Below, piece by piece: positions 26,035 to 36,773 of a DNA stretch of 64,000 nt (its first letter is position 1; the number at the start of each line of letters is the position of its first letter). Source of the DNA: OFTM10 sp964196195 (GTDB lineage Bacteria > Actinomycetota > Acidimicrobiia > Acidimicrobiales > Aldehydirespiratoraceae). The stretch covers positions 8,819 through 72,818 of the forward strand of contig CAXMSE010000014.1 of the NCBI GenBank assembly GCA_964196195.1, in the 5' to 3' direction. The notes under the pieces are model-generated. The model ran no database searches and was not told where the DNA came from. It worked only from the letters and a program-made list of their open reading frames with translations. A program made the translations under genes and the position numbers.

Positions 26035-28071
26035 TCAGCCCACATGCGACTTGGCGACTTCAAGGAGATCCTGTACTGCCGCGCCGAGGGAGGCGACAAT
26101 CACCACACGGTCATCCTTGACGGCCACCACGACCGGATCTTCGCCATCGCCGATCAGATAGATGAATGTCAGATTTGGTCCTACATCCAGCGGAACAACA
26201 TCCTCGTGGACAGCCAGGAATTGCCCCACCCCTGTGGCATCGTCGGCTGTGGGGGTGACGAGCACCGTGAGGGCAAAGTCACCAGAAGGACTCCTCACCG
26301 TTGCCCCAACGCCGCGCTCGACCGGCACATCATCGATTATCGGTGCCCACAGAGCGACCTCAGCGGCCGCACTCTCCTGGTCGAGGTCGAACGCGAATGT
26401 GAGCTCGAGCTCGCCGAGCAGGTCACCGTTGGTGAGAGCGGCGTACGCGGCCGACGGGCCGGGCGCAGCCGGGGCATCGTCGCCGAACACGGAAGTCGGC
26501 GAGAAGGGGTCGACGCCGCTGAGCAGTGGGCCGTCGAGTCCGTCACCCAGGTCGAGCATTCCGTCCACAACCGTGACGAGATCATCGGTCGACAATGAGC
26601 GCACCAGACGTGAGAACGTCTCGGCTCCGGTGCGGGTAGGTGAGATGAACCACCGATCGTCGACTCGGTGGGTCACCACCGAGACCGTCGTGAAGTTCTC
26701 GAACAACGCCACAAGCCCATCGCTCAGGCCAGTGTCGGCAAGTTCACCGAAGCACGCCCCGTTCGAATCGATGCCAGACGCGTCCTGCCTGGTCGTGGTG
26801 AAGCAGCCGGCGTCGGACTCGATGTCGATCCGGTAGGGGTCTCCCCAGAAGTCGACGTCGGAAAACGTCACCTGCATCGCGCCGCCCCGCACCTCGATAT
26901 CAAGAGACCCGGTTTCTCCTCTGGCTTCGAGATCGAAGCCTCCCACCTCGGTGGTGGCCACATCACCGTCGGTGACGGTGGTCGACACGTCGAGTAACTC
27001 GACCTCCCAGCTCCAGCCCGATTCCTCCAGGCCAACGAGTATCTCGTTGGCCGCTCGGGTTGCCCCGTCGAGGAATAGAGGCGAGTAGTCGTAGATGGCC
27101 CTGGCTTCCTCAGGGTCGAGCATCCCGATCATCCGGCGAACATCCAGCCTCAATAGCTCCTCCGAGAACCGGCTGATGGCCTCGTCCGGCGACGCGGCGC
27201 CGATCTGGGCGGGTCGACGACCGAGGTCGGGCAGGGGTTGATCTGCATCTATCCGAGCATTCTCGGCGACGGAGTACCAGAGGCTGAGATACCACCTGCC
27301 GTCACGCTCGACCGCGACGATCGGAGCAGAGGACGGGCCCAACTCGCGGGCCTCTGACTCGCCTGACGCGAGCCAACCGTCGGGGAGACGGTCCACCTGG
27401 ACCGAACCCCACGGGAGCCGGGCGCCATCGATCGACCCGGAAACCACAGCCCGCTCGACAAAGAGGTGAGCGAGACCCGATCGAGGAAATTCCTCCCTCA
27501 CGTCGAGTTCGTCGAAGGCGAGGTCGATTCCGCGCAGCGAGGAGAGGTCGAGATCGTCGGCCAACACCTCGAGTCGCACGAGCTCGTCGGCGAGATCGAA
27601 GCCGGCCGCGATGAGGGTGTCGCGCTCACTCGGCTCAATCAATTCCGAGGCCGCGAGGAGGTCGCCCGAAGACAGAGCCATCAGCATCGACTCCAACGCC
27701 TCCGCCGGCGTATCGGCACCGCCGGTGGCACTGCCGGCGTTGAAGGCCAGGAATCCACCACCGCCGATCAGGACGAGTGCGGCGATGAGGGCGACACTCT
27801 TGGCGACCCACCTGCTCCCCACGGCGGCTTCGGCCACGACCGGCCCGACCGATACAGACTCCACCGACGGAGGTGACTCCTCGGGTGGGGCACTCGGGAG
27901 TGAGGTCGGAGCATCGAGAAGGGGCGGTGGCGACTCAGGAGGCGCCACCGCCGCTTGTTCGGTGTTCCGCGCCAAGGGGCTCTCTTCAAGCGGAGGGTCG
28001 GGCGGGCGCGGAGCGGAGACCGGTTCGCCGTCGGCGGGTGCCCACGGGCTCTGGTCGTGATCGTCGCTCAC
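26035..28071 (-). CDS. Large single-pass membrane protein with two NTF2-like repeats (unknown)
   Basis: 678 aa. Residues 1-90 are a Pro/Glu/Ser-rich cytoplasmic part, residues about 92-112 one membrane helix (SVALIAALVLIGGGGFLAF), and the rest lies outside. Two internal repeats have the same plan: TPAEALESMLMALSSGDLLA...ERDGRWYLSLWYS and SPDEAISRFSEELLRLDVRR...VDDRWFISPTR, like lipoprotein-type NTF2/SnoaL domains. A Cys pair lies between (AGCFTTT, NGACFGE). Starts at GTG 28071, overlapping the previous stop. Role unknown; possibly cell-surface or signalling. Confidence 0.78.
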   Translation of the reverse strand: MSDDHDQSPWAPADGEPVSAPRPPDPPLEESPLARNTEQAAVAPPESPPPLLDAPTSLPSAPPEESPPSVESVSVGPVVAEAAVGSRWVAKSVALIAALVLIGGGGFLAFNAGSATGGADTPAEALESMLMALSSGDLLAASELIEPSERDTLIAAGFDLADELVRLEVLADDLDLSSLRGIDLAFDELDVREEFPRSGLAHLFVERAVVSGSIDGARLPWGSVQVDRLPDGWLASGESEARELGPSSAPIVAVERDGRWYLSLWYSVAENARIDADQPLPDLGRRPAQIGAASPDEAISRFSEELLRLDVRRMIGMLDPEEARAIYDYSPLFLDGATRAANEILVGLEESGWSWEVELLDVSTTVTDGDVATTEVGGFDLEARGETGSLDIEVRGGAMQVTFSDVDFWGDPYRIDIESDAGCFTTTRQDASGIDSNGACFGELADTGLSDGLVALFENFTTVSVVTHRVDDRWFISPTRTGAETFSRLVRSLSTDDLVTVVDGMLDLGDGLDGPLLSGVDPFSPTSVFGDDAPAAPGPSAAYAALTNGDLLGELELTFAFDLDQESAAAEVALWAPIIDDVPVERGVGATVRSPSGDFALTVLVTPTADDATGVGQFLAVHEDVVPLDVGPNLTFIYLIGDGEDPVVVAVKDDRVVIVASLGAAVQDLLEVAKSHVG

Positions 28072-28493
28072 TCAGCGGTGCCCTTCCCCCTCGATTCGTG
28101 TGTCATGAGTATCAGAATCGCACCGGTTGTGGCCATCAGGCCGGCGAGGACCCCTGCGACAGCTCCCCACCTCACCGGTAGCGACGAGCGGGCCACGATC
28201 ACCGCCGCCGCCAACATCGCCGGCCCGATCGGCAGCAACGCCCACGCAGCCACAATGGGACGTTGCCAGGCCACCGCCACCAGGGCTGCGGCAGCCAAGA
28301 CGACAACCAGGTACCAGGCGAGCACGGCCGCCGGCCGCTGCCACCCGCTGATCACCTCGAGCACCCCTGCCGAACCCAACAGCTCGATACTCGAGCGGTC
28401 GGTGTCGCCGCTGCGCGCCCAGGGGGCGAGAAGGGCGAACGCGGCGAGCAGGCCCGCCGTTGTTCCCCACCACCCGAGCCTGCTCCTACTCAC
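28068..28493 (-). CDS. Four-helix membrane protein of unknown function
   Basis: 141 aa from GTG 28493. Hydrophobic segments cover about residues 7-24, 54-76, 84-104 and 113-133, leaving few soluble parts. An in-frame TTG at 28550 lies inside the groL terminator stem and is rejected. It overlaps the start of the 678-aa membrane protein by 4 bp (GTGA), so the two are coupled and may form one membrane complex (inference). No family recognised. Confidence 0.75.
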   Translation of the reverse strand: MSRSRLGWWGTTAGLLAAFALLAPWARSGDTDRSSIELLGSAGVLEVISGWQRPAAVLAWYLVVVLAAAALVAVAWQRPIVAAWALLPIGPAMLAAAVIVARSSLPVRWGAVAGVLAGLMATTGAILILMTHESRGKGTAE

Positions 28494-28519
28494 TGGCGCA
28501 GAGTACCCAAAACGCGAAA

Positions 28520-28546
28520 CGGTCCGGGCAACAGGCCCGGACCGTT
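28520..28546 (-). terminator. Intrinsic terminator of groS-groL
   Basis: Perfect inverted repeat on the minus strand: stem AACGGTCCGGGC, loop CTGTT, stem GCCCGGACCGTT, followed by a short T-rich stretch (TCGCGTTTT). It begins about 75 bp after the groL stop. Confidence 0.85.
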
Positions 28547-28557
28547 CCAATCCTCGG

Positions 28558-28616
28558 GGGTTTTCTGAGCGCTGCCGCGCGCTATGCGCGCGTAGCGGGT
28601 CAGAAAAACCGGGGGG
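28558..28616. repeat. Long imperfect palindrome between groL and the terminator
   Basis: Arms ggttttctgagcgctgccgc and the matching gcgggtcagaaaaacc surround a GCGCGC-TAT-GCGCGC core. It lies between the groL stop (28623) and the perfect terminator at 28520-28546. It may be a first stem-loop that protects or ends the chaperonin mRNA; the outer A/T-rich parts fit a bidirectional terminator. Confidence 0.65.
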
Positions 28617-28622
28617 AGGGAA

Positions 28623-30278
<1,656 letters not shown>

Positions 30279-30289
30279 GTGGTCGGACC

Positions 30290-30580
30290 TCAGCCCATCT
30301 TGGCGAGTACGTCGCGGGCGTTGAGGATCAGCAGATCTTCGCCCTCGACGGTGATCTCGGTGCCGCCGTACTTGCTGTAGACGACGATGTCGCCCACCGA
30401 AACGTCGACCGGGATGATGTCGCCGGTCTGATCGGAGCGACGGCCGGGGCCGACCGCGATGACTTCACCCTGCTGGGGCTTTTCCTGGGCGGTGTCGGGA
30501 ATGACCAGACCGCTGGCGGTTGTGGACTCCGCTTCACTGGAGCGGACCACAATACGGTCCTCAAGGGGCTGCAGACTCAT
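30290..30580 (-). CDS. groS: Co-chaperonin GroES (10 kDa)
   Basis: 96 aa. Begins LQPLEDRIVVRSSEAEST; the mobile-loop region TTASGLVIPDTAQEKPQ and the roof-loop GEDLLILNARDVLA are normal. ATG 30580 has GGAGG 5-6 bases upstream. Forms the heptameric lid of GroEL. First gene of the two-gene operon read from the CIRCE promoter. Confidence 0.98.
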   Translation of the reverse strand: MSLQPLEDRIVVRSSEAESTTASGLVIPDTAQEKPQQGEVIAVGPGRRSDQTGDIIPVDVSVGDIVVYSKYGGTEITVEGEDLLILNARDVLAKMG

Positions 30581-30631
30581 TCGATCCTCCGAGATCGGTC
30601 GTTGCGCGAGCCGAGAGGCCCAACGCGGCTA

Positions 30632-30658
30632 TTAGCACTCTCATGTGCCGAGTGCTAA
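30632..30658. promoter_or_regulatory. CIRCE operator (HrcA site)
   Basis: TTAGCACTC, nine bases, GAGTGCTAA: an exact match to the consensus inverted repeat. It lies right behind the -10 box of the groS promoter, so bound HrcA would block transcription start. hrcA itself is not in the window. Confidence 0.97.
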
Positions 30659-30686
30659 CGATAGAACCCCGACCCCGCGTAGACAA
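30658..30686 (-). promoter_or_regulatory. Vegetative promoter of groS-groL
   Basis: On the minus strand, -35 TTGTCT (30686-30681) and -10 TATCGT (30663-30658) are separated by exactly 17 bp. The -10 box touches the CIRCE repeat, and the groS start is about 78 bp further on. Confidence 0.8.
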
Positions 30687-30938
30687 CCCGGATCAGCCCC
30701 TCTCGGGTACCACCTCGGTCATTGCGATGTTGCACGAATCACCCCGGTCGCGGGCGATCGAGTGGGCCTCGTTGGCCACCTCGAGAATCCCTCGGGCATC
30801 CGTTGAGCTTCCACGAGCTGTTGTTGGCTGAGTTCCTCACCGATTCGACGACCTACAACCTCGGTGAGAGTGAGCGTGGCAATCGCCGCGGGAACGGTGA
30901 TGGTAAGGGTCGGCAAGGCCGAATGACCCGGGCCGGTC
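30664..30938. other. Gap between tsaD and the groS promoter; no clear gene
   Basis: About 275 bp. A minus-strand frame ending at 30719 reads plausible protein (VVGRRIGEELSQQQLVEAQ) and a second frame continues with GILEVANEAHSIARDRG to a stop near 30694. Joined by one frameshift they would give a short helical protein, so this may be a decayed small gene. I recognise no family and see no strong start, so no CDS is called. Confidence 0.4.
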
Positions 30939-31939
<1,001 letters not shown>

Positions 31940-31943
<4 letters not shown>

Positions 31944-32482
31944 GGTCGAGCCTCTCCCGGGCCTGTTGTGTGGTCGAACCCTTCCTGCACTGCCGACAAG
32001 CGCCGACCGACCTCATCACTCTGGAGATCGTGGAGCCACATCACCAGGGCATCATCGACCGGGTTTGTGTAGTAGCGGCGGCGCATCCCTGCGGGCTGAA
32101 ATCCGAACCGGGCGTATAGGCGCTGGGTGCGACGAGCGGTGGCGCGCACCTCGAGGGTGGCCGACACCGATCCGAAACCGAGCGCCACGGCGAGGAGGTC
32201 GGAAACGAGACGGGTAGCGATGCCGGTCCCCTGGCGGTCGGGATGCACGGCGACAGTGGTGACGTGCACCTCGTCGAGGACAAAGAGAAGCCCTGCGTGC
32301 CCGACGATCATGTCGTCGACCCTCGCCACAACGTGATGCCTCGTGGTCTCAGACAGCTCGTAGCGCCACGTGGCCGCCGACCAAGGGGCGCTGTAGCAGA
32401 GCCGATCGATGGCACGCACCGCTTCGATATGACGCTTCGCCATCTTCTCGATGACGAGCCGGTGGGCTGTGGCTTGGCTCAT
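31940..32482 (-). CDS. rimI: Ribosomal protein S18-alanine N-acetyltransferase family (GNAT)
   Basis: 180 aa. The GNAT fold has the acetyl-CoA loop VHPDRQGTGIATRLV near residue 87 and LYARFGFQPAGMRRRYY, which are typical of RimI. ATG 32482 overlaps the tsaB stop (TGATG). The position between tsaB and tsaD is the usual actinobacterial order. The target (S18 N-terminus or other protein) is inferred from the family. Confidence 0.92.
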
Positions 32483-33177
32483 CAACCCGCCTTCGTTTCC
32501 CATTTGGCCTCTGCGTCGGGGCGGCGGAGATAGAGCGGCTTTATCTGATCGGGCCTCACGAACTCCTCTCGGAGCGCTAGGGCATGCGCGAGCATCACCA
32601 GAGACGAGGCAGATGGGAAGGCGAGGCGGTTATCGGCGATCTCGACGCCGCTCACATTCTCGAAGACGCCGTGGTTGTGCAGGGCGCCATCGCCGACCAA
32701 CAGGACCTCGTCGTGTTCGGCAACGATGTCGGAGAGGAGGTCGTCGGGAGTGGCCACCCCGGGCTCGGTCATGCGCTGAACCCCTCCGGGCACGGCGCGG
32801 TAGGTGGCGTGGAAGACCTCACCACGACGTGCATCGACCGCGGCGACGATGGCTCTGTGGGTGTGGGCCACCGGGAACGCGAGGAGATCGAGTGAGGTGA
32901 CGCCGATCATCGGCACGTGAAGGGTGTGGGCCATGGCCAATGCTGTGGTGACGCCCACTCTCAGCCCGGTGTACAGCCCGGGGCCGATATCAACAGCAAT
33001 CGCCCCGACCTCGGCCAGTTCGATGCCGGCCTGCTCAGCAATGAAACGGATCTGGGGGGCGAGCGACTCGGCATGGCGTCGGCCCCGCGCCGAGTGCGTC
33101 GACGCGATCACGCCTTCGTGGCCGCCAATCGCACAGCCCACCTGGGCGGTGGCCGACTCGATGCCGAGGATCAACAT
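32482..33177 (-). CDS. tsaB: tRNA threonylcarbamoyladenosine biosynthesis protein TsaB
   Basis: 231 aa; a TsaD paralogue that scaffolds the t6A complex. Begins MLILGIESATAQVGCAIGGH, has GPGLYTGLRVGVTTALAMA (the conserved GPGSFTGLR-type segment) and DARRGEVFHATY. ATG 33177 overlaps tsaE by 7 bp. GTG/ATG codons further upstream lie within tsaE and give no homology. Confidence 0.95.
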   Translation of the reverse strand: MLILGIESATAQVGCAIGGHEGVIASTHSARGRRHAESLAPQIRFIAEQAGIELAEVGAIAVDIGPGLYTGLRVGVTTALAMAHTLHVPMIGVTSLDLLAFPVAHTHRAIVAAVDARRGEVFHATYRAVPGGVQRMTEPGVATPDDLLSDIVAEHDEVLLVGDGALHNHGVFENVSGVEIADNRLAFPSASSLVMLAHALALREEFVRPDQIKPLYLRRPDAEAKWETKAG

Positions 33178-33656
33178 GGCTCGCACCTCCATACTGAAAG
33201 GGCCTTGGCCAGGATGCCGCGGCGAGCGCCCCACGAGGGTCCGACGCAAGCGATGTCGAGGAGTCGGTCGTCGTCGCCCTCGCCGAGGACGATGCGGATC
33301 TCCAGGCGATCACCGGGCAAGGCGGCAAGGATGTTGTCGCCCCATTCCACCAGGGTGACACCATCCTCGAGAAGTTCCGGCAGGGCGAGGTCGTCGGCTT
33401 CGGCGATTGCCTCCACCCGATAGGCATCGAGGTGGTTGACAACGATTCGACCCACATAACGGTTGGCCAGGGTGAAGGTGGGGCTGGTGACGGGCCCATC
33501 CACCCCCAAAGCCCGAGCAAACCCCTGGACGAAGGCTGTCTTGCCCGCACCGAGGTCGCCCATGAGCATCAGGAGATCGCCGTGGGCGACCGAACCGGCG
33601 ACGGCCGCTGCGAGTTCTCTGGTCTGCTCGACCCGATCGGTTGCGCACTTGATCAT
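33171..33656 (-). CDS. tsaE: tRNA threonylcarbamoyladenosine ATPase TsaE
   Basis: 161 aa. P-loop GDLGAGKTAFVQGFARALG (Walker A with Lys and Thr), switch-type SPTFTLANRY, and the conserved HLDAYRV and LVEWGDN motifs. The ATPase drives turnover of the TsaB-TsaD complex. ATG 33656; the frame is open to 33959 but the extra part overlaps the S58 peptidase gene and is not homologous. Confidence 0.95.
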   Translation of the reverse strand: MIKCATDRVEQTRELAAAVAGSVAHGDLLMLMGDLGAGKTAFVQGFARALGVDGPVTSPTFTLANRYVGRIVVNHLDAYRVEAIAEADDLALPELLEDGVTLVEWGDNILAALPGDRLEIRIVLGEGDDDRLLDIACVGPSWGARRGILAKALSVWRCEPC

Positions 33657-33678
33657 CGCCGTCTCCAGATGCCGATCA

Positions 33679-34542
33679 TCAAGGATCGAGCGTAGCGACA
33701 CCGGCACGAATGGCCTGCTCCACGGCGGCGACCGCCAGCAGTCGGACATGGTCGACATCCGACTCGACTCCACCGGTGCCGGCAGCCACGAATCCATCGC
33801 CATCGGAACGCATGTGGGGCGGCACGATCGCACGGGCGAGGCCGTCGTGGGCACCCTGGGCCACCACCAGGCATTCGGTCTTGGTGAGCCGGGCGTTGGT
33901 GACAACGACACCGATGGTGGTGTTGCCGAACTGCTCTCGGTCGGGCCACGACAACTCACCGGCCGCTATCGCCGACATCGTCGTGTCGTCGTCGATGTCG
34001 CCCGCTGCGTTCACGGCGACGATCGCGGCCACCACCAACTCGCCGGAACGAGCAAGGTGGATCCCCAACCCTCCGGGACGGGCCCGCTCAGGCCCTCGCC
34101 ACTTTCCCACCGTCGCCCCCGAACCGGCACCCACCCCGCCTACTGCCGGGCAAGAGGTTGCGTCGGCAAGGGCTCGGCGACCGGAGTCGGCATCGGGGCG
34201 CACCGAGGCCGAACCGACCGCGAGGTCGTACAGCGACAGGCCCACCACAATGGGCACGACCCCTGCCGGGGTGGGATAACCCTGTCCGTCCGCTTCGAGG
34301 GCAGAGACCACACCATCCGCGGCGGAGAGGCCGAAAGCGGAGCCTCCGCTCAGAACCACCGCATCGAGTCGGTCGACCGTTCGCGCCGGATCGAGGAGCT
34401 CGAACTCGCGGGTGGCGGGGGCACCACCACGGATCTCACCCGACGCCGTGGTGCCTTCGGGAAAGCGCACGACGGTACAGCCGGTGCGGGCGTCGAGGTC
34501 GCTCCAATGACCGACGGTGACGCCGGGAATCTCGATGTCCAC
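33679..34542 (-). CDS. P1/S58-family peptidase (DmpA/NylC-like)
   Basis: 287 aa. The family of self-cleaving N-terminal nucleophile hydrolases. The likely cleavage site is Asn207-Thr208 in FGNTTIGVVVTNA, the position where NylC-type enzymes cut to expose the Thr nucleophile. Family blocks LSGGSAFGLSAADGV and GGVGAGSGATVGKW are clear. It sits in the minus-strand block between the glycosyltransferase (10-bp gap) and tsaE (23-bp gap). The natural substrate is unknown; family members cut beta-peptides, D-amino-acid peptides or cyclic amides. Confidence 0.88.
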   Translation of the reverse strand: MDIEIPGVTVGHWSDLDARTGCTVVRFPEGTTASGEIRGGAPATREFELLDPARTVDRLDAVVLSGGSAFGLSAADGVVSALEADGQGYPTPAGVVPIVVGLSLYDLAVGSASVRPDADSGRRALADATSCPAVGGVGAGSGATVGKWRGPERARPGGLGIHLARSGELVVAAIVAVNAAGDIDDDTTMSAIAAGELSWPDREQFGNTTIGVVVTNARLTKTECLVVAQGAHDGLARAIVPPHMRSDGDGFVAAGTGGVESDVDHVRLLAVAAVEQAIRAGVATLDP

Positions 34543-34551
34543 ACCACGACG

Positions 34552-35679
34552 CTAGTTGGTGGATACTCCACTCCCCGCCACCAGACTCTCCACGCGGTCG
34601 TCGTAGTGGGCGGCCACCTTGGACCAATCGAATCGCATCATCGAGTCGGCGAGTCCGGCGATCGCATCGCTACCGCGGGCTACGGCCTGGACGGTTTCGC
34701 GGAGGCGGCGCGTGAGCCCGCCCGGCTCATACAGCGCCGCCTCGTGGAAGCGGGGCGGAATCACCTCTGGATAGGCCAGTCCGGCCGGCACCACAGGCCA
34801 CGCTCCTGCCGCGATCGCTTCCGCCAACGCGATCCCGAAGAACTCGTTTCGCGCCGCCGACACCACCACGGCCGCCCGGGAAAGAAGTGCCTCGTATTCG
34901 GGCCGGGGAAGAGTTCCCCGAAATCGAAGACGCGGGCCGAGCCGGTCGAGCAGGGGGGCGAGCGCCTCGGCCTCCCCCGCCGTGTCGTCTCCCACCACTG
35001 CCACCTCGAACTCGAGTTCCTCGTCGGCAAGGCGGGTGAGGGCGCGAAGAACCGCGCCCACATCCTTGTCGTGGTGCCAACGCTGGTTGGAGAGGACTAG
35101 GGGCGGATCCTGGCCGGCGGCGCGGCCACCGGCGATCAGACCGGAGGCATCGATTCCCACCGGGCAGACCGACATCCGTCGACCGACGCTCGCCAGCAGG
35201 TGGCTGTGATCGTGATCAGGCACCGCCTCGAGCATGCCAGGAAGCGAGGCGAGCAGATCGTCTCGATGAAACCCAGAGTTGCACCAGATCTCATCAGCAA
35301 CAAGGAGGCTGCGCCAGTTGGTCCACGCCAGCCCCTGGTCGAGTGCCTCGCCGGGCTGGCGCGGGTAGGTGAGTTGGTTCTCGTGCATGTAGATGATCGT
35401 GGGTACCGCGCCGAGGGAGCGACGAGTGAGCCCCAGAAAGGCGGCCAGGTCGAGCATGTCGGTGCCCACCACCACATCGGGGCATTCGTTCGCCTGAACC
35501 CACCGGCTGGCGGCTTCGGCCAGGGTCACCGCGCCGCCCCGCATTCGCCACCGCCAGGCCCGGGCCTCGTGGCCGAGGATCTCGATCCGATGCCGGCTGG
35601 TGCGCTGCCATCCCTCGGCCCAGGATCGGTGGGAGCCGCCATTGAACGGTTCCACGAGGAGAACCGTGAGTGGATTCAC
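34552..35679 (-). CDS. DUF3524-type glycosyltransferase, queuosine-tRNA mannosyltransferase-like
   Basis: 375 aa from GTG 35679. The N-terminal LLVEPFNGGSHRSWAEGW followed by ARAWRWRMRGGA is the DUF3524 signature (vertebrate GTDC1, shown to be the queuosine-tRNA mannosyltransferase QTMAN). The C-terminal GT-B half carries VSAARNEFFGIALAEAI, the usual sugar-nucleotide motif. A tRNA role would fit its neighbourhood (tsaE, tsaB, tsaD, truA) but the acceptor is inferred. Its start overlaps alr by 4 bp. Confidence 0.8.
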   Translation of the reverse strand: MNPLTVLLVEPFNGGSHRSWAEGWQRTSRHRIEILGHEARAWRWRMRGGAVTLAEAASRWVQANECPDVVVGTDMLDLAAFLGLTRRSLGAVPTIIYMHENQLTYPRQPGEALDQGLAWTNWRSLLVADEIWCNSGFHRDDLLASLPGMLEAVPDHDHSHLLASVGRRMSVCPVGIDASGLIAGGRAAGQDPPLVLSNQRWHHDKDVGAVLRALTRLADEELEFEVAVVGDDTAGEAEALAPLLDRLGPRLRFRGTLPRPEYEALLSRAAVVVSAARNEFFGIALAEAIAAGAWPVVPAGLAYPEVIPPRFHEAALYEPGGLTRRLRETVQAVARGSDAIAGLADSMMRFDWSKVAAHYDDRVESLVAGSGVSTN

Positions 35680-36773
35680 TGATGGACGCGCTCGGCGCGT
35701 CGCCCGATGGAGGTGAGCACTTCGTAACCGATCGTGCCGATCCGCGCCGCGATCTCGTTGACCTCGATCTGCTCGTCGCCCTGGGCGCCTATCAGAACCA
35801 CCTCATCGCCCTCGGCGGTGGTGTCGTCGACGAGCACCATGCATTGATCCATGGTGACGTTTCCGACGATGCGACGACGCCGACCTCCGATCAAGACCTC
35901 GACGCCGGCCTCGTTCGACGAACGCCTGAGCCCGTCGGCGTAGCCAACCGGCACGGTGGCGATACGACTCGGCGAGCTCGCGGTCCAGCGGCGCCCGTAC
36001 GAAACGGTTTCGCCGGCCGAAACCATGCGCAACGCGGTTACAACAGTGCGAAGCGTCAGCGCGGGCGACAGCGGCACCACGCCTTCGAGGCCAGGAACGG
36101 GGGCCACGCCGTACATCGCGATCCCGACCCGCACCAGGTCGTGGCGCGATCGTGGATGAACGAGGGCCGCGGCTGAGTTGGCGGCATGGGTGAGGGGTGG
36201 ACGCAAGGAGGCCGCGGCAAGCTCGTCGAGGGCCCGATCGAAAAGATCGAGTTGGGCGGCGGTGAACGGGTCGTCGGGGTCGTCGGCGACGGCCATGTGG
36301 GTCCATACTCCTTCGAGACCGACCCCCGCGGTGTCGGCGACGAGTCGGGCGACGGTCACGACGTCGTCGGGATCGACCCCCATGCGGTGCATCCCGGTGT
36401 CGACCTTCAGATGAACCGGCACCTGTCGTGCGAGCCCGGCGGCCGCGGCCACGCCCGCGGCCGAGCACACCGTGAGCCGCACGCCGTTCGGAAGCTGCTC
36501 ACCGAACACCGCGAGTTCCTTCCCTGGTCGCTCCGCGAGGACCAGGATCGGAGTATCGCCGGGAACCGAGCGCCCCACCTCGACAGCTTCGGCAGCGGTT
36601 GCCACTGCAAGCCAGGTGGCCCCGGCGTCGAGGGCTGCACGGGCGACGGCCGGCGCGCCATGACCGTAAGCATCGGCTTTCACCACCGCGCACACGGGCG
36701 TGCCCGCGTGGGCGCCAATATTGACGATGTTCGCGCGGAGGGCCGACAGATCGATCTCAGCGGTGATGGTCAT
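35676..36773 (-). CDS. alr: Alanine racemase
   Basis: 365 aa; makes D-alanine for peptidoglycan. The PLP lysine lies in VVKADAYGHG near residue 34 and the catalytic Tyr in VGIAMYGVAPV in the C-terminal part; HLKVDTGMHRMGV and the SYGRRW loop are normal. ATG 36773 is 17 bp inside the end of nnr. It is part of an overlapping acpS-nnr-alr-glycosyltransferase chain, typical of actinobacterial alr clusters. Confidence 0.96.
   Translation of the reverse strand: MTITAEIDLSALRANIVNIGAHAGTPVCAVVKADAYGHGAPAVARAALDAGATWLAVATAAEAVEVGRSVPGDTPILVLAERPGKELAVFGEQLPNGVRLTVCSAAGVAAAAGLARQVPVHLKVDTGMHRMGVDPDDVVTVARLVADTAGVGLEGVWTHMAVADDPDDPFTAAQLDLFDRALDELAAASLRPPLTHAANSAAALVHPRSRHDLVRVGIAMYGVAPVPGLEGVVPLSPALTLRTVVTALRMVSAGETVSYGRRWTASSPSRIATVPVGYADGLRRSSNEAGVEVLIGGRRRRIVGNVTMDQCMVLVDDTTAEGDEVVLIGAQGDEQIEVNEIAARIGTIGYEVLTSIGRRAERVHQ

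Noticed and set aside
28494..28550. Upstream TTG start for the four-helix membrane protein
   Set aside because: The extra codons lie in the perfect groL terminator stem and add a hydrophilic segment without homology.
28558..28616. Attachment site or recombination site
   Set aside because: No integrase or mobile gene is near and the palindrome sits directly behind groL, where a transcript-end structure is the simpler reading.
33463..35100. 545-codon plus-strand frame opposite tsaE, the S58 peptidase and the glycosyltransferase
   Set aside because: It crosses three good minus-strand genes and reads low-complexity His/Arg/Gly sequence without family marks.
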